Positions 52,431 to 60,378 of a stretch of 64,000 nucleotides of DNA are shown piece after piece. Location of the stretch: NCBI RefSeq assembly GCF_004365575.1, contig NZ_SOBG01000005.1, forward strand, positions 1-64,000. The letters are read 5' to 3'. The DNA comes from Hypnocyclicus thermotrophus (GTDB lineage Bacteria; Fusobacteriota; Fusobacteriia; Fusobacteriales; Fusobacteriaceae). The position numbers were made by a program, and so were the translations under genes. Within the stretch, counting starts at the first letter, position 1. Each line of letters starts with the position of its first letter. The notes beneath the pieces are model-generated. The model was given only the letters and a program-made list of their open reading frames with translations, did no database searches and was not told the DNA's origin.

Positions 52431-52781
52431 TTACTTTTTATTTATCCCTGTTTTCATATATGTATTTTTTAGCTTTTTTTCATGATGTAGAGCAATAATA
52501 TCTTTTTTTATATCTCCTATTTTTTCTTTATAAAGTTTTTGATTTCCATTTTCTATATCTAATATTTCCTCTATCAACTCTTTTAGCTCTATTTTTATTT
52601 CGTTATTTAAATTTTTTAATTCTATTTTTTCTAATTTTTTTTTAATTTCTATTTTCTTTTGTGATAAAAGGCTTATATATTCTTCATCTATTTCTTTTTG
52701 ATTTAACTCTCTATTCTCCTCACTAGACAATCTATAAAGTTTTTTATATTCGTCTATAATATCAAGCTCTTCCAAATCCAC
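52431..52781 (-). CDS. Small helical protein, possible FliT-like chaperone
   Basis: This 116-residue protein is all charged helix (LYRLSSEENRELNQKEIDEEYISLLSQKKIEIKKKLEKI...IEEILDIENGNQKLYKEKIGDIKKDI). Length, helicity and the late I..ID/ENGN.L pattern resemble FliT-type export chaperones, and it sits in the usual FliS-FliT order, overlapping the fliS 3' end by 20 bases. Sequence alone is too simple to prove this. The start is the GTG at 52781; a TTG two codons later is also possible. Confidence 0.6.
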   Translation of the reverse strand: MDLEELDIIDEYKKLYRLSSEENRELNQKEIDEEYISLLSQKKIEIKKKLEKIELKNLNNEIKIELKELIEEILDIENGNQKLYKEKIGDIKKDIIALHHEKKLKNTYMKTGINKK

Positions 52782-53196
52782 CTTTTAATCCACCTTTCAC
52801 TCCACCAGTATTTTTTACTGCTACTTTCCAAGTATCTCTTAATTCTTCTAATAATTTTTGAACTTCATCTATTTTTTCTTTATCTTTTTTTAAATTAGCT
52901 TCTACTAATTGACTTAACATATAATCATAAATACTATATAAATTTTGAGCTATTTCTCCACCACTTTTCATATCCAAAGAAGCCATTAATTCTGTTATTA
53001 TATCTTGTATTTTTATTATATATTTATTAGCATTCATTATATTTTTTTCATCAATGCTTATTTTTGCTAATTTACAAAATTTTACGCCACCTTCATATAA
53101 AAGCAATATCAATTGTCCTGGTGTTGCTGTTTGAATTTGAGTATTTTTATACTGTGCATAAGCATTATTTTTGTTGTATGGATTATTATTATACAT
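52762..53196 (-). CDS. fliS: Flagellar export chaperone FliS
   Basis: FliS binds the C-terminal end of flagellin to prevent early polymerisation. The 144-residue protein has the FliS opening AYAQYKNTQIQTATPGQLILLLYEGGVKF, then IMNANKYIIKIQDIITELMASLDMKSGGEIAQNLYSIYDYMLSQLVEANLKKD, a close match to the family throughout. The C-terminus has an unusual Gly/Lys tail (GGVKGGLKGGFGRA). TAGGAGG precedes the ATG. Its presence shows that the neighbouring flagellin-like protein is probably a real export client. Confidence 0.93.
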   Translation of the reverse strand: MYNNNPYNKNNAYAQYKNTQIQTATPGQLILLLYEGGVKFCKLAKISIDEKNIMNANKYIIKIQDIITELMASLDMKSGGEIAQNLYSIYDYMLSQLVEANLKKDKEKIDEVQKLLEELRDTWKVAVKNTGGVKGGLKGGFGRA

Positions 53197-53213
53197 TATT
53201 TTCCTCCTAAAAA

Positions 53214-53972
53214 TTACATAAAAAATCTACCTAAAGTACTACTATACATTCCATTATAAGTATTTTCATCATAAATTTTTTTGTATTCTCCTGTTGCATT
53301 AACAATGGTATAGTACCAATAATAATTTCTTACTAAAAAAAATAGTATTAAAAAATTTAATATATATTTTAAAATATAGCTACTTAATATATTTTTCGAT
53401 ATAAATATTAAATAACTTAACATTAAAAAAATTAATAATTGTTTTACAAGTGCATTATAGCTTCCTTTTTCTCTTTTTATTATTTCTTTTATTTTTACTA
53501 TTGCATATTTCCCAAATTCTTTTGGAATTATTATACTTGTTATAAAAGAATACACTATTAAGGGTATTCTATAGACCAATACTATTAATAAAAGAAATAT
53601 TATTGCAAAAAATGTAAATATATCATTTTTTAATATTCCTATTCCATACATAGGTAAAATAGTCAATACACTTAATAAAGATATATTTATTACTATAATA
53701 AGTATCGCTTCAATTAAGTTTTGAAATATTTTAGGGTAATATATAAGAGAATAGAGAAATATTCTTTTAATATTAATTTTACTAAGCCTTGTTTCATTTT
53801 TTACAATTGATATAAGACCTATTGAAAACATAAAAAACAAAAAATATCCCATTATAGATAACCTTAAATCTATAACTAAAAAACTTATTATGAAATTAAA
53901 AAATAATGCAGAATATAAAATATTTTTATTTCTATTAAAAAATGCAAAAGCTTCTTCATATTTTGTAAGCAT
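53214..53972 (-). CDS. Hypothetical membrane protein before fliS
   Basis: I do not recognise this 252-residue protein. It has about six membrane helices in three pairs (residues about 18-50, 85-110, 118-150, 180-215) with short Lys-rich loops, and a soluble tail YWYYTIVNATGEYKKIYDENTYNG. It lies 17 bases upstream of fliS on the same strand and is probably cotranscribed. The tail pattern and length recall the many DUF975/glycerophosphoryl-type membrane proteins of Firmicutes, without a specific match. It is not FliP, FliQ, FliR or FlhB by sequence. Confidence 0.65.
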   Translation of the reverse strand: MLTKYEEAFAFFNRNKNILYSALFFNFIISFLVIDLRLSIMGYFLFFMFSIGLISIVKNETRLSKINIKRIFLYSLIYYPKIFQNLIEAILIIVINISLLSVLTILPMYGIGILKNDIFTFFAIIFLLLIVLVYRIPLIVYSFITSIIIPKEFGKYAIVKIKEIIKREKGSYNALVKQLLIFLMLSYLIFISKNILSSYILKYILNFLILFFLVRNYYWYYTIVNATGEYKKIYDENTYNGMYSSTLGRFFM

Positions 53973-54050
53973 TTTAATCCCCCTATAAAAATACTACTTT
54001 ACTTTTTTATTTTTTCTAAACCACTTAATTATTCTTATTTAGTTATAAAA

Positions 54051-54863
54051 CTATACTTTCATTATTGCATCTATCATCTTAGCTACTCTTTTTGTTTCTT
54101 TTACATCATGTACTCTCAAAATATTAGCTCCATTTTGTACAGATAATGCTGCCACTGCTAGACTTCCTTCAAGTCTATCATCAGTCTCTACATCTAAAAT
54201 TTTTCCAATAAACGATTTTCTTGAAGCTCCAATAAGTATCGGCAATTCAAATTCTTTAAATTTATTTAAATATTTTAAAATTTCTAGATTATGCTCTATC
54301 GTCTTACCAAATCCTATTCCTGGATCTAATATTAATCTATTTTTTTCAATCGAATACTTATCTAATTTTAATAAGAGAGTCTTAAATTCATCTTTTATGT
54401 CATTTATTATATTATTATAAGTAGGATTATTTTGCATTGTTTGAGGTGTCCCTTGCATATGCATAGCGATTAAATAGCATTCATACTCTTTAACTACTTC
54501 AAGCATCTTTTCATCTCTAAATCCAGTAATATCATTTATTATATCTACATTATACTTTAGACATTCTTTTGCTACTTCACTTTTATAAGTATCAATAGAC
54601 AATATTACATCAAATTCTTTTTTTATTCTAGAAACAATAGGTATTACTCTATCAAGTTCTTCTTGTAACGGTACTACTTTTGCTCCCGGTCTAGATGATT
54701 CAGCTCCTACATCAATAATATCTGCACCTTCTTTTATCATTTCTTCTACTCTAATTAAAGCTTTATCTATATTATTATATTTTCCACCATCTGAAAATGA
54801 ATCAGGAGTCACATTTAATATTCCCATTATTTTAGTATTTTCAAAAAAATCTATTTTCTTCAT
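54051..54863 (-). CDS. folP: Dihydropteroate synthase FolP
   Basis: FolP joins p-aminobenzoate to 6-hydroxymethyl-dihydropterin diphosphate in folate synthesis. The 270-residue TIM barrel has the two pterin-binding signatures ILNVTPDSFSDGGKY and DIIDVGAESSRPGA, then IIDITGF-like NDITGFRDEKM and LILDPGIGFGKT and GASRKSFIG. GAGGAG precedes the ATG. Other folate genes are not adjacent. Confidence 0.97.
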   Translation of the reverse strand: MKKIDFFENTKIMGILNVTPDSFSDGGKYNNIDKALIRVEEMIKEGADIIDVGAESSRPGAKVVPLQEELDRVIPIVSRIKKEFDVILSIDTYKSEVAKECLKYNVDIINDITGFRDEKMLEVVKEYECYLIAMHMQGTPQTMQNNPTYNNIINDIKDEFKTLLLKLDKYSIEKNRLILDPGIGFGKTIEHNLEILKYLNKFKEFELPILIGASRKSFIGKILDVETDDRLEGSLAVAALSVQNGANILRVHDVKETKRVAKMIDAIMKV

Positions 54864-54920
54864 ATATTTAACTCCTCGTATAACTTTTTTCTTCTATAAT
54901 TTTTTAAATTCATTAATTTT

Positions 54921-55745
54921 CTATATTTCCCAATCTCTAGGATATCTAAAGTCTCTATCTATAGTTCTAGCTGATACTTTTGCTATTACTGGTAATTTTC
55001 TTTTGTATTGAGAAAATTTAATTTTTCTATACAATTTTTCTATAAACGGTCTCTCATATCCTTCATTTAATAACTCTTCATATGTTTTTCTTTCATCTAT
55101 CATTGCATAAAGTAATTTATCGGCTTCATAATATGTAAATCCAAGTTCATTTTCATCACTTTGCCCTTCCCAAAGATCAGCACTTGGTTTTTTCTCTATT
55201 ACTTCTTTTGGAACTCCCATATATTCTGATAATGCCCAAACTTGAGTTTTATATAAATCACCTATTGGATTTAATGCTGACGCCATATCTCCATGTTGAG
55301 TTCCATATCCTAATAATAACTCCGTTTTATTTGATGTTCCTAAAACAAGAGCATTTTCTCTTGCTGACATATCATAAAGAATAGTCATTCTTTCTCTTGC
55401 CATTTTATTTCCTTTTCTCATATTATTCATATCAGAAAATTTATTGAAATATGCATCTACCATATCTGTTATCTCTATTAATTCACTTTTTATTTTTGAT
55501 TTTTCTACTACCAATTTTGCGTGGTCTATACTATTTTGACTAGATGATTTATAAGGCATCATTACTCCTAGTACATTTTCAGGCCCTAATGCTTCTTTTG
55601 CAATAAAAGCTACTAATGCAGAATCTATTCCTCCTGATAGTCCTAATACTGCTTTTTTAAATCCTGATTTATGTACTTCTTCTCTTACAAAGTCTACTAA
55701 TATTTTTTGTGTAAGTTCTAAATTTAAATCAAGTTTATTTTTCAT
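54921..55745 (-). CDS. nadE: NAD+ synthetase NadE
   Basis: NadE makes NAD+ from nicotinate adenine dinucleotide, ATP and ammonia. The 274-residue ATP-pyrophosphatase has the P-loop [11 protein letters not shown], the [18 protein letters not shown] segment and [14 protein letters not shown]. There is no glutaminase domain, so free ammonia or another amide source is used. AGAGAGG precedes the ATG. It lies downstream of rbgA. Confidence 0.96.
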   Translation of the reverse strand: MKNKLDLNLELTQKILVDFVREEVHKSGFKKAVLGLSGGIDSALVAFIAKEALGPENVLGVMMPYKSSSQNSIDHAKLVVEKSKIKSELIEITDMVDAYFNKFSDMNNMRKGNKMARERMTILYDMSARENALVLGTSNKTELLLGYGTQHGDMASALNPIGDLYKTQVWALSEYMGVPKEVIEKKPSADLWEGQSDENELGFTYYEADKLLYAMIDERKTYEELLNEGYERPFIEKLYRKIKFSQYKRKLPVIAKVSARTIDRDFRYPRDWEI

Positions 55746-55757
55746 AACCTAACCTCT

Positions 55758-56633
55758 CTAATTATTATTTTCTATATCTATTACAAATTTTCCTAAATTA
55801 CAAGCTCTATAATCTCTAAGTATTTTATATGCTGCTTGAAGTGTATCAAGTTTTTCACCTTTTTGCAACATTCCTAAATTTTTTGCTACTTTTTGTAATA
55901 TGATTTCAGGTAATTCATTAATATCACTTTTTTCTAATCTATATTTTTCTATAAATATTCCTTCTTTATTTAATTGTTTAATTCTTTTTATAAATTCTTG
56001 AGCAACTTCTTCTATAGGAAGTATTTCATCTTTTATAGCCCCTGCAATAGCAAGACTATATCCTACAAATTCATTTTCAAATCTAGGCCATAATATCCCT
56101 GGAGTATCAAGTAGTTCCACCCCTTGTTTTATTCTAATCCATTGCTTCCCTTTTGTAAATCCAGGTTTATTTCCTACACCAGCAGAATTTTTCCCAACTA
56201 TTCTATTAATTAATTTTGATTTACCTACATTTGGTATACCTGCTACTATTATTCTTACATTTACATTTCTCAAACCTTTTTTTTTCATTTTTTCTACTTT
56301 TTCTTTTGATAACTCATTTATTAATGAAAAAACTTTTTTTATATTATATCCAGTTTCTGCACTAATCTCAAGTACTTCATTTGCCATATTATTTTCTTTA
56401 AAATATTTTTTCCATCTATTTATCTCTTCTTTTTCTACTAAATCTGATTTATTTAATAAAAGTAATCTTTTTTTATTTTTTGCAAATTTTGGTATATCTG
56501 GATTTTTACTGCTTAATGGTATTCTCGCATCTACTATTTCTAATACAATATCTATTATCTTCATATTTTCATTTATCATATCTTTTGTTTTTTTCATATG
56601 CCCTGGATACCAATTTATTTTTGTCATTGACAC
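55758..56633 (-). CDS. rbgA: Ribosome biogenesis GTPase RbgA (YlqF)
   Basis: RbgA is a circularly permuted GTPase for late 50S subunit assembly. The 291-residue protein begins INWYPGHMKKT and has the motif order G4 (LNKSD), G5 (SAETG), G1 (GIPNVGKSKLINR), G2/G3 (GFTKGKQW, DTPGILWP) expected from the permutation. A C-terminal helical RNA-binding part follows. The start is GTG at 56633 with AGGAAG seven bases upstream; ATG 56627 is also possible. It begins two bases after rsmI. Confidence 0.95.
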   Translation of the reverse strand: MSMTKINWYPGHMKKTKDMINENMKIIDIVLEIVDARIPLSSKNPDIPKFAKNKKRLLLLNKSDLVEKEEINRWKKYFKENNMANEVLEISAETGYNIKKVFSLINELSKEKVEKMKKKGLRNVNVRIIVAGIPNVGKSKLINRIVGKNSAGVGNKPGFTKGKQWIRIKQGVELLDTPGILWPRFENEFVGYSLAIAGAIKDEILPIEEVAQEFIKRIKQLNKEGIFIEKYRLEKSDINELPEIILQKVAKNLGMLQKGEKLDTLQAAYKILRDYRACNLGKFVIDIENNN

Positions 56634-56635
56634 TT

Positions 56636-57331
56636 TTAATCTTCCTCTCTTTTCTTTCTCTCTTTATAATTCTCAAGTCCTTCTACTATTAGTACTATTT
56701 CACCTTTTACTGTCTTACTTTCAAATACATTTAACACTTCTTCTATACTACCTTTTACTATTTCTTCATAAATTTTTGTTATTTCTCTAGCAATAGTAAC
56801 TTGTCTATCTCCTAAATACTCTTTTATTTCTTTTAAAGTTTTTACAATTCTATGTGGCGATTCAAATATCACTATATTTCTTTCTTCTTCTTTTAATTTA
56901 TTCAGTAATGTCTGTCTTCCTTTTTTCTTTGGTAAAAACCCTTCATATGCTATTCTTCTCATATTCATACCACATACTGAACTTGCTGCTGTCAACGAAC
57001 TTGCTCCAGGAATGGGTACTACTTTTATTCCTTTTTCTAATGCTTTTTCTACAACTTCATATCCTGGATCAGATATACATGGAGTCCCTGCATCTGTTAC
57101 AAGTGCTATATCTTTTTCATCAATTAATAAATTCATAATGTTAGCTATTTGATGATGTTTACTGTGTTCATCATATCTATATATTATATTTTCTATTTCA
57201 AAATGATTAAGCAACTTTTTTGTTACTCTTGTATCTTCTGCAAAAATATAATCTACTTTTTTTAAAATTTTTATTGCACGAAATGTCATATCTTCTAAAT
57301 TACCAATTGGTGTCGCTACTATATAAAGCAT
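56636..57331 (-). CDS. rsmI: 16S rRNA 2'-O-methyltransferase RsmI
   Basis: RsmI methylates the 2'-OH of C1402 in 16S rRNA. The 231-residue tetrapyrrole-methylase-type enzyme has LYIVATPIGNLEDMTFRAI, EDTRVTKKLL, LVTDAGTPCISDPGY and PGASSLTAA motifs. It is shorter than E. coli RsmI because the C-terminal domain is absent. GAGAGG precedes the ATG. A terminator lies upstream (from ctpA), so it probably has its own promoter in the 107-base gap. Confidence 0.95.
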   Translation of the reverse strand: MLYIVATPIGNLEDMTFRAIKILKKVDYIFAEDTRVTKKLLNHFEIENIIYRYDEHSKHHQIANIMNLLIDEKDIALVTDAGTPCISDPGYEVVEKALEKGIKVVPIPGASSLTAASSVCGMNMRRIAYEGFLPKKKGRQTLLNKLKEEERNIVIFESPHRIVKTLKEIKEYLGDRQVTIAREITKIYEEIVKGSIEEVLNVFESKTVKGEIVLIVEGLENYKERKKREED

Positions 57332-57386
57332 TTTTATACCTCTCTTAACTTTTCTTTTATATTCATATTTATCCTTCTACAATATT

Positions 57387-57421
57387 AAAATAAGTCCTTT
57401 AAAAATTAAAGGACTTATTTT
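57387..57421 (-). terminator. Terminator of the dxs-to-ctpA operon
   Basis: AAAATAAGTCCTTT (57387-57400) and AAAGGACTTATTTT (57408-57421) form a 14-bp stem with a 7-base A/T loop, 18 bases past the ctpA stop codon on the minus strand. Confidence 0.82.
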
Positions 57422-57438
57422 ATTTTTATCTTTTAAAT

Positions 57439-58728
57439 TTATTTTGTATTGTATAATATTATTCCTTTTAATATTGATTCTGCCATAATAAGTTGTTCAT
57501 CTTTTTTTTCTTCAAGTTCTTTCTTTTTCTCTTCACCTTCTGATTTTCCTATAGCATCTATTATTTCATGTTTTGTTTCTTCTAAACTGCTCTCTTCTAC
57601 ATTTGTTAATGTACCTTCAAAGAATAAAAAATCATCCTTTTCTTTTACTTCAACATCTGGCATTATTCCTTTTTCATGAATACTTTCTCCATTTGGGGTA
57701 AAATATTTTGCAATTGTTAATTTTATTCCATCACCATTTGCTAAATAAAATATATTTTGTACAGAACCTTTACCAAAACTTTTTTCTCCTACTAGTAATC
57801 CTCTTTTATAATCTTTTATTGCACCAGATACTATTTCACTTGCTGAAGCCGATCCTTCATTTATCAATATCACTAATGGAAAATCTCCTAAATAATCTCC
57901 TTCTCTTTTATATACATACTCTTTTCCTTTTGCATCTTTCATACTTACTATCTTACCTTCTTTTATAAATAAAGATGCTACTTTTATTGCTTCAGCTAAT
58001 TGTCCACCAGGATTTGTTCTAAGATCAAATATAAGCCCTTTCATTCCTTGCTTTTTTAAATTTATTATAGATTTTTCTATATCTTTAGATACATTGCTAC
58101 TAAATTGTGTAAGTCTAACATATCCTATTTTATTATCCAACATTTTACTTTTTACATACTTTAATTCTATTATATCTCTTTTAAGAGTAATATCTATTGT
58201 TTTATCTATACTTTCTCTATAAATTTTTATATTAACTGTTGTATCTTTAGCTCCTCTTAATTTTTTTTGACATTCTTCACTTGTAAGAGGTATAGTACTT
58301 TCTCCGTTTATTTCTAATATTCTATCTTTAGGCTTTATTCCAGCTCTAAATGCAGGTGTATCTTCTATTGGTGATACTACTAAAAGTGCTTCATCTTGTT
58401 TTTTATTTATTACCATTCCTACACCAACAAATTCACCTTCCATATCTTCTTCAAAACTTTCTAATTCTTTTTTTTCAAAATATGTAGTGTGTGGATCATC
58501 TAATACTGATATCATTCCTTTTAAAGCCCCTTGTAAAAGTTTCTCTTTTGTTACTTTATCTTGTTTTTCATATGTTAAAACAAAATTTTCATCTATTAAA
58601 TTCATTACAGATTCTATTACTAACTCTACATATCTTTGCTCTACATCTTGTTTATTTTCCGTTTTACTAAAAGTAAAACTATTAATTAAGATTATTAATA
58701 AAATTATTATTCCTTTTTTATTTAGCAT
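57439..58728 (-). CDS. ctpA: C-terminal processing protease CtpA (S41 family)
   Basis: CtpA is a periplasmic protease that trims or degrades envelope proteins. The 429-residue protein has a signal peptide (MLNKKGIIILLIILINSFTFS), a PDZ domain (GEFVGVGMVINKKQDEALLVVSPIEDTPAFRAG), and the S41 core with catalytic Ser in EGSASASEIVSGA and Lys in GEKSFGKGSVQ. The C-terminal tail is a Glu/Lys-rich helix. AAGGAGG precedes the ATG, which lies in the last codons of tlyA. Confidence 0.95.
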   Translation of the reverse strand: MLNKKGIIILLIILINSFTFSKTENKQDVEQRYVELVIESVMNLIDENFVLTYEKQDKVTKEKLLQGALKGMISVLDDPHTTYFEKKELESFEEDMEGEFVGVGMVINKKQDEALLVVSPIEDTPAFRAGIKPKDRILEINGESTIPLTSEECQKKLRGAKDTTVNIKIYRESIDKTIDITLKRDIIELKYVKSKMLDNKIGYVRLTQFSSNVSKDIEKSIINLKKQGMKGLIFDLRTNPGGQLAEAIKVASLFIKEGKIVSMKDAKGKEYVYKREGDYLGDFPLVILINEGSASASEIVSGAIKDYKRGLLVGEKSFGKGSVQNIFYLANGDGIKLTIAKYFTPNGESIHEKGIMPDVEVKEKDDFLFFEGTLTNVEESSLEETKHEIIDAIGKSEGEEKKKELEEKKDEQLIMAESILKGIILYNTK

Positions 58729-59545
58729 TTTTTTCCTCCTTAATTTTTTTTGCCTTTTCTAACAATTCATCAATATTTAAGTTTATATTTCCTTTTTCTT
58801 TATAAATGAATTTTGTTATATATTCTATATTTCCTTTTGTTCCTTTAATAGGAGATACATCTATATTAACTAAATAAAACCCTGTTTCTGTGGCTATTTT
58901 TAATACATTCTCGATAGCTAATTTATGTTTTGATATATCTCTTACTATTCCACCTTTTTCAATATTTTCAGGTCCTACTTCAAATTGTGGTTTAATAAGA
59001 GCCATTAATATGCCTTTTTCTTTAATAAATTTATTTAAATTAGGAATTATTTTAGTAATAGATATAAAAGATACATCCATTACTAAAATATCAACTTTTT
59101 CATTATCTATATCATTTAAAGTTAAATTTTTTATATGCATGTTTTCAATTGATTTTACTCTTTTATTGTCTCTTAATTTCCATGCGAGTTGATTTGTTCC
59201 TACATCTACTGCATATACGTATTTTGCACCATTTTGTAATGAACAATCAGTAAAACCACCTGTAGATGACCCTATATCAAGTACTATTTTATCTTTAAAA
59301 TCTATATTAAACTCTTTTATTGCCTTTTCTAATTTATATCCTCCTCTACTTACATAAGGACAAACATCGCCTTTTATTCTTATTTCAGGTTCTTTCTCTT
59401 CATTATATTTTATAATAGTTCCCGCTTTATCAATTTTTTGATTATTAACTAAAATTAATCCCGCCATAATAGCTCTTTTAGCTTTTTCTCTACTATCAAA
59501 AAAACCTTTTTTTACTAGTAAAATATCTAATCTCTCTTTTATCAT
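58718..59545 (-). CDS. tlyA: TlyA-family rRNA 2'-O-methyltransferase
   Basis: This protein of about 275 residues has an N-terminal S4 RNA-binding domain (ERLDILLVKKGFFDSREKAKRAIMAGLILVN) and an FtsJ-like methyltransferase domain with SAM motif VLDIGSSTGGFTDCSLQNGAK. TlyA proteins methylate 2'-OH of ribosomal RNA cytidines (in Mycobacterium, C1409 and C1920). Here the exact sites are unknown. AGGTGG sets the start at ATG 59545. It overlaps ctpA by 11 bases. Confidence 0.93.
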   Translation of the reverse strand: MIKERLDILLVKKGFFDSREKAKRAIMAGLILVNNQKIDKAGTIIKYNEEKEPEIRIKGDVCPYVSRGGYKLEKAIKEFNIDFKDKIVLDIGSSTGGFTDCSLQNGAKYVYAVDVGTNQLAWKLRDNKRVKSIENMHIKNLTLNDIDNEKVDILVMDVSFISITKIIPNLNKFIKEKGILMALIKPQFEVGPENIEKGGIVRDISKHKLAIENVLKIATETGFYLVNIDVSPIKGTKGNIEYITKFIYKEKGNINLNIDELLEKAKKIKEEKNAK

Positions 59546-59559
59546 TAATTCCACCTAAT

Positions 59560-60378
59560 TTATTTGAAATTTTTCATTTTATAACAATATTCTAATAATT
59601 CATTATCCAAAATAAGATTTTCAAAACCATTTTTTTCTACTTTTTTTAACAATGCTTCTGTTTCTTTTATTCTTCTAGAAAAGCTATAATCTCCATTTGG
59701 AACAGTTTTATTTTGATAATAATACTCTAAAAGTTCTTGATTATTTTTAAGCCCTAAATATATCTTAGCTCTTTTTAATCTATCATTTATTATTCCTTCT
59801 GTCTGACCTGTAATTTTAATGATTTGTTTTTTAGTATGCCCTTTACTCATTAATGCTACTATTTTTTTTGCTCCAATAGGATTTATTCTATGATACGTTG
59901 CTGAATATTTATCTGCTAAATGCACTATATCATCTTCTCTACTATTTGGAACAATTTTTCCCCACCTTCCATGATGAGAAAGAACTATATGTACTATTTT
60001 TTCAAATTTCCCATCCAAAATCTCAACTTTTGTGGCTTTCTCTACTTCTTTTAATATTTTTTCAGCTTCTTTTCTTACTTGTGCTGGATAATTTCTCATT
60101 AAATTACTATGCGAAATTTCATTATTCTTTAATCTTAAAGTAGCCTTTGTAGTATCGTGTATTATTACTCCTACTAAAATAACAAACATATCAATTTCTT
60201 TTGCTGCATTCTCCATTGTTCTATATCTTTTTTTCATCTCTTTAATTGAAGTTTTTAATACATCATAAGTATGCACAGCTACAGAAATCCCTTTGTCATC
60301 CACTAATTTAAGTTGCTGAATTGTAGGGTGAAAAACTAAATTTTGTAAAAATTCATCTACTAATGCTTTACTTTCCAC
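59560..60378 (-). CDS. HD-domain phosphohydrolase with C-terminal HTH-like region
   Basis: This 272-residue protein has an HD metal-binding domain: H36 in AVHTYDV, the HD pair in VIIHDTTKATLRL, histidines in EISHSNL and VLSHHGRWG, and the aspartate in HLADKYSATYHRI. The pattern resembles the HD part of YhaM-type 3'-5' exoribonucleases, without their OB domain. A short helix-turn-helix-like region follows (GHTKKQIIKITGQTEGIINDRLKRAKIYLGL). It may act on nucleotides or RNA. The start is a GTG after GGGAG. It overlaps dxs by 11 bases. Confidence 0.82.
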   Translation of the reverse strand: MESKALVDEFLQNLVFHPTIQQLKLVDDKGISVAVHTYDVLKTSIKEMKKRYRTMENAAKEIDMFVILVGVIIHDTTKATLRLKNNEISHSNLMRNYPAQVRKEAEKILKEVEKATKVEILDGKFEKIVHIVLSHHGRWGKIVPNSREDDIVHLADKYSATYHRINPIGAKKIVALMSKGHTKKQIIKITGQTEGIINDRLKRAKIYLGLKNNQELLEYYYQNKTVPNGDYSFSRRIKETEALLKKVEKNGFENLILDNELLEYCYKMKNFK

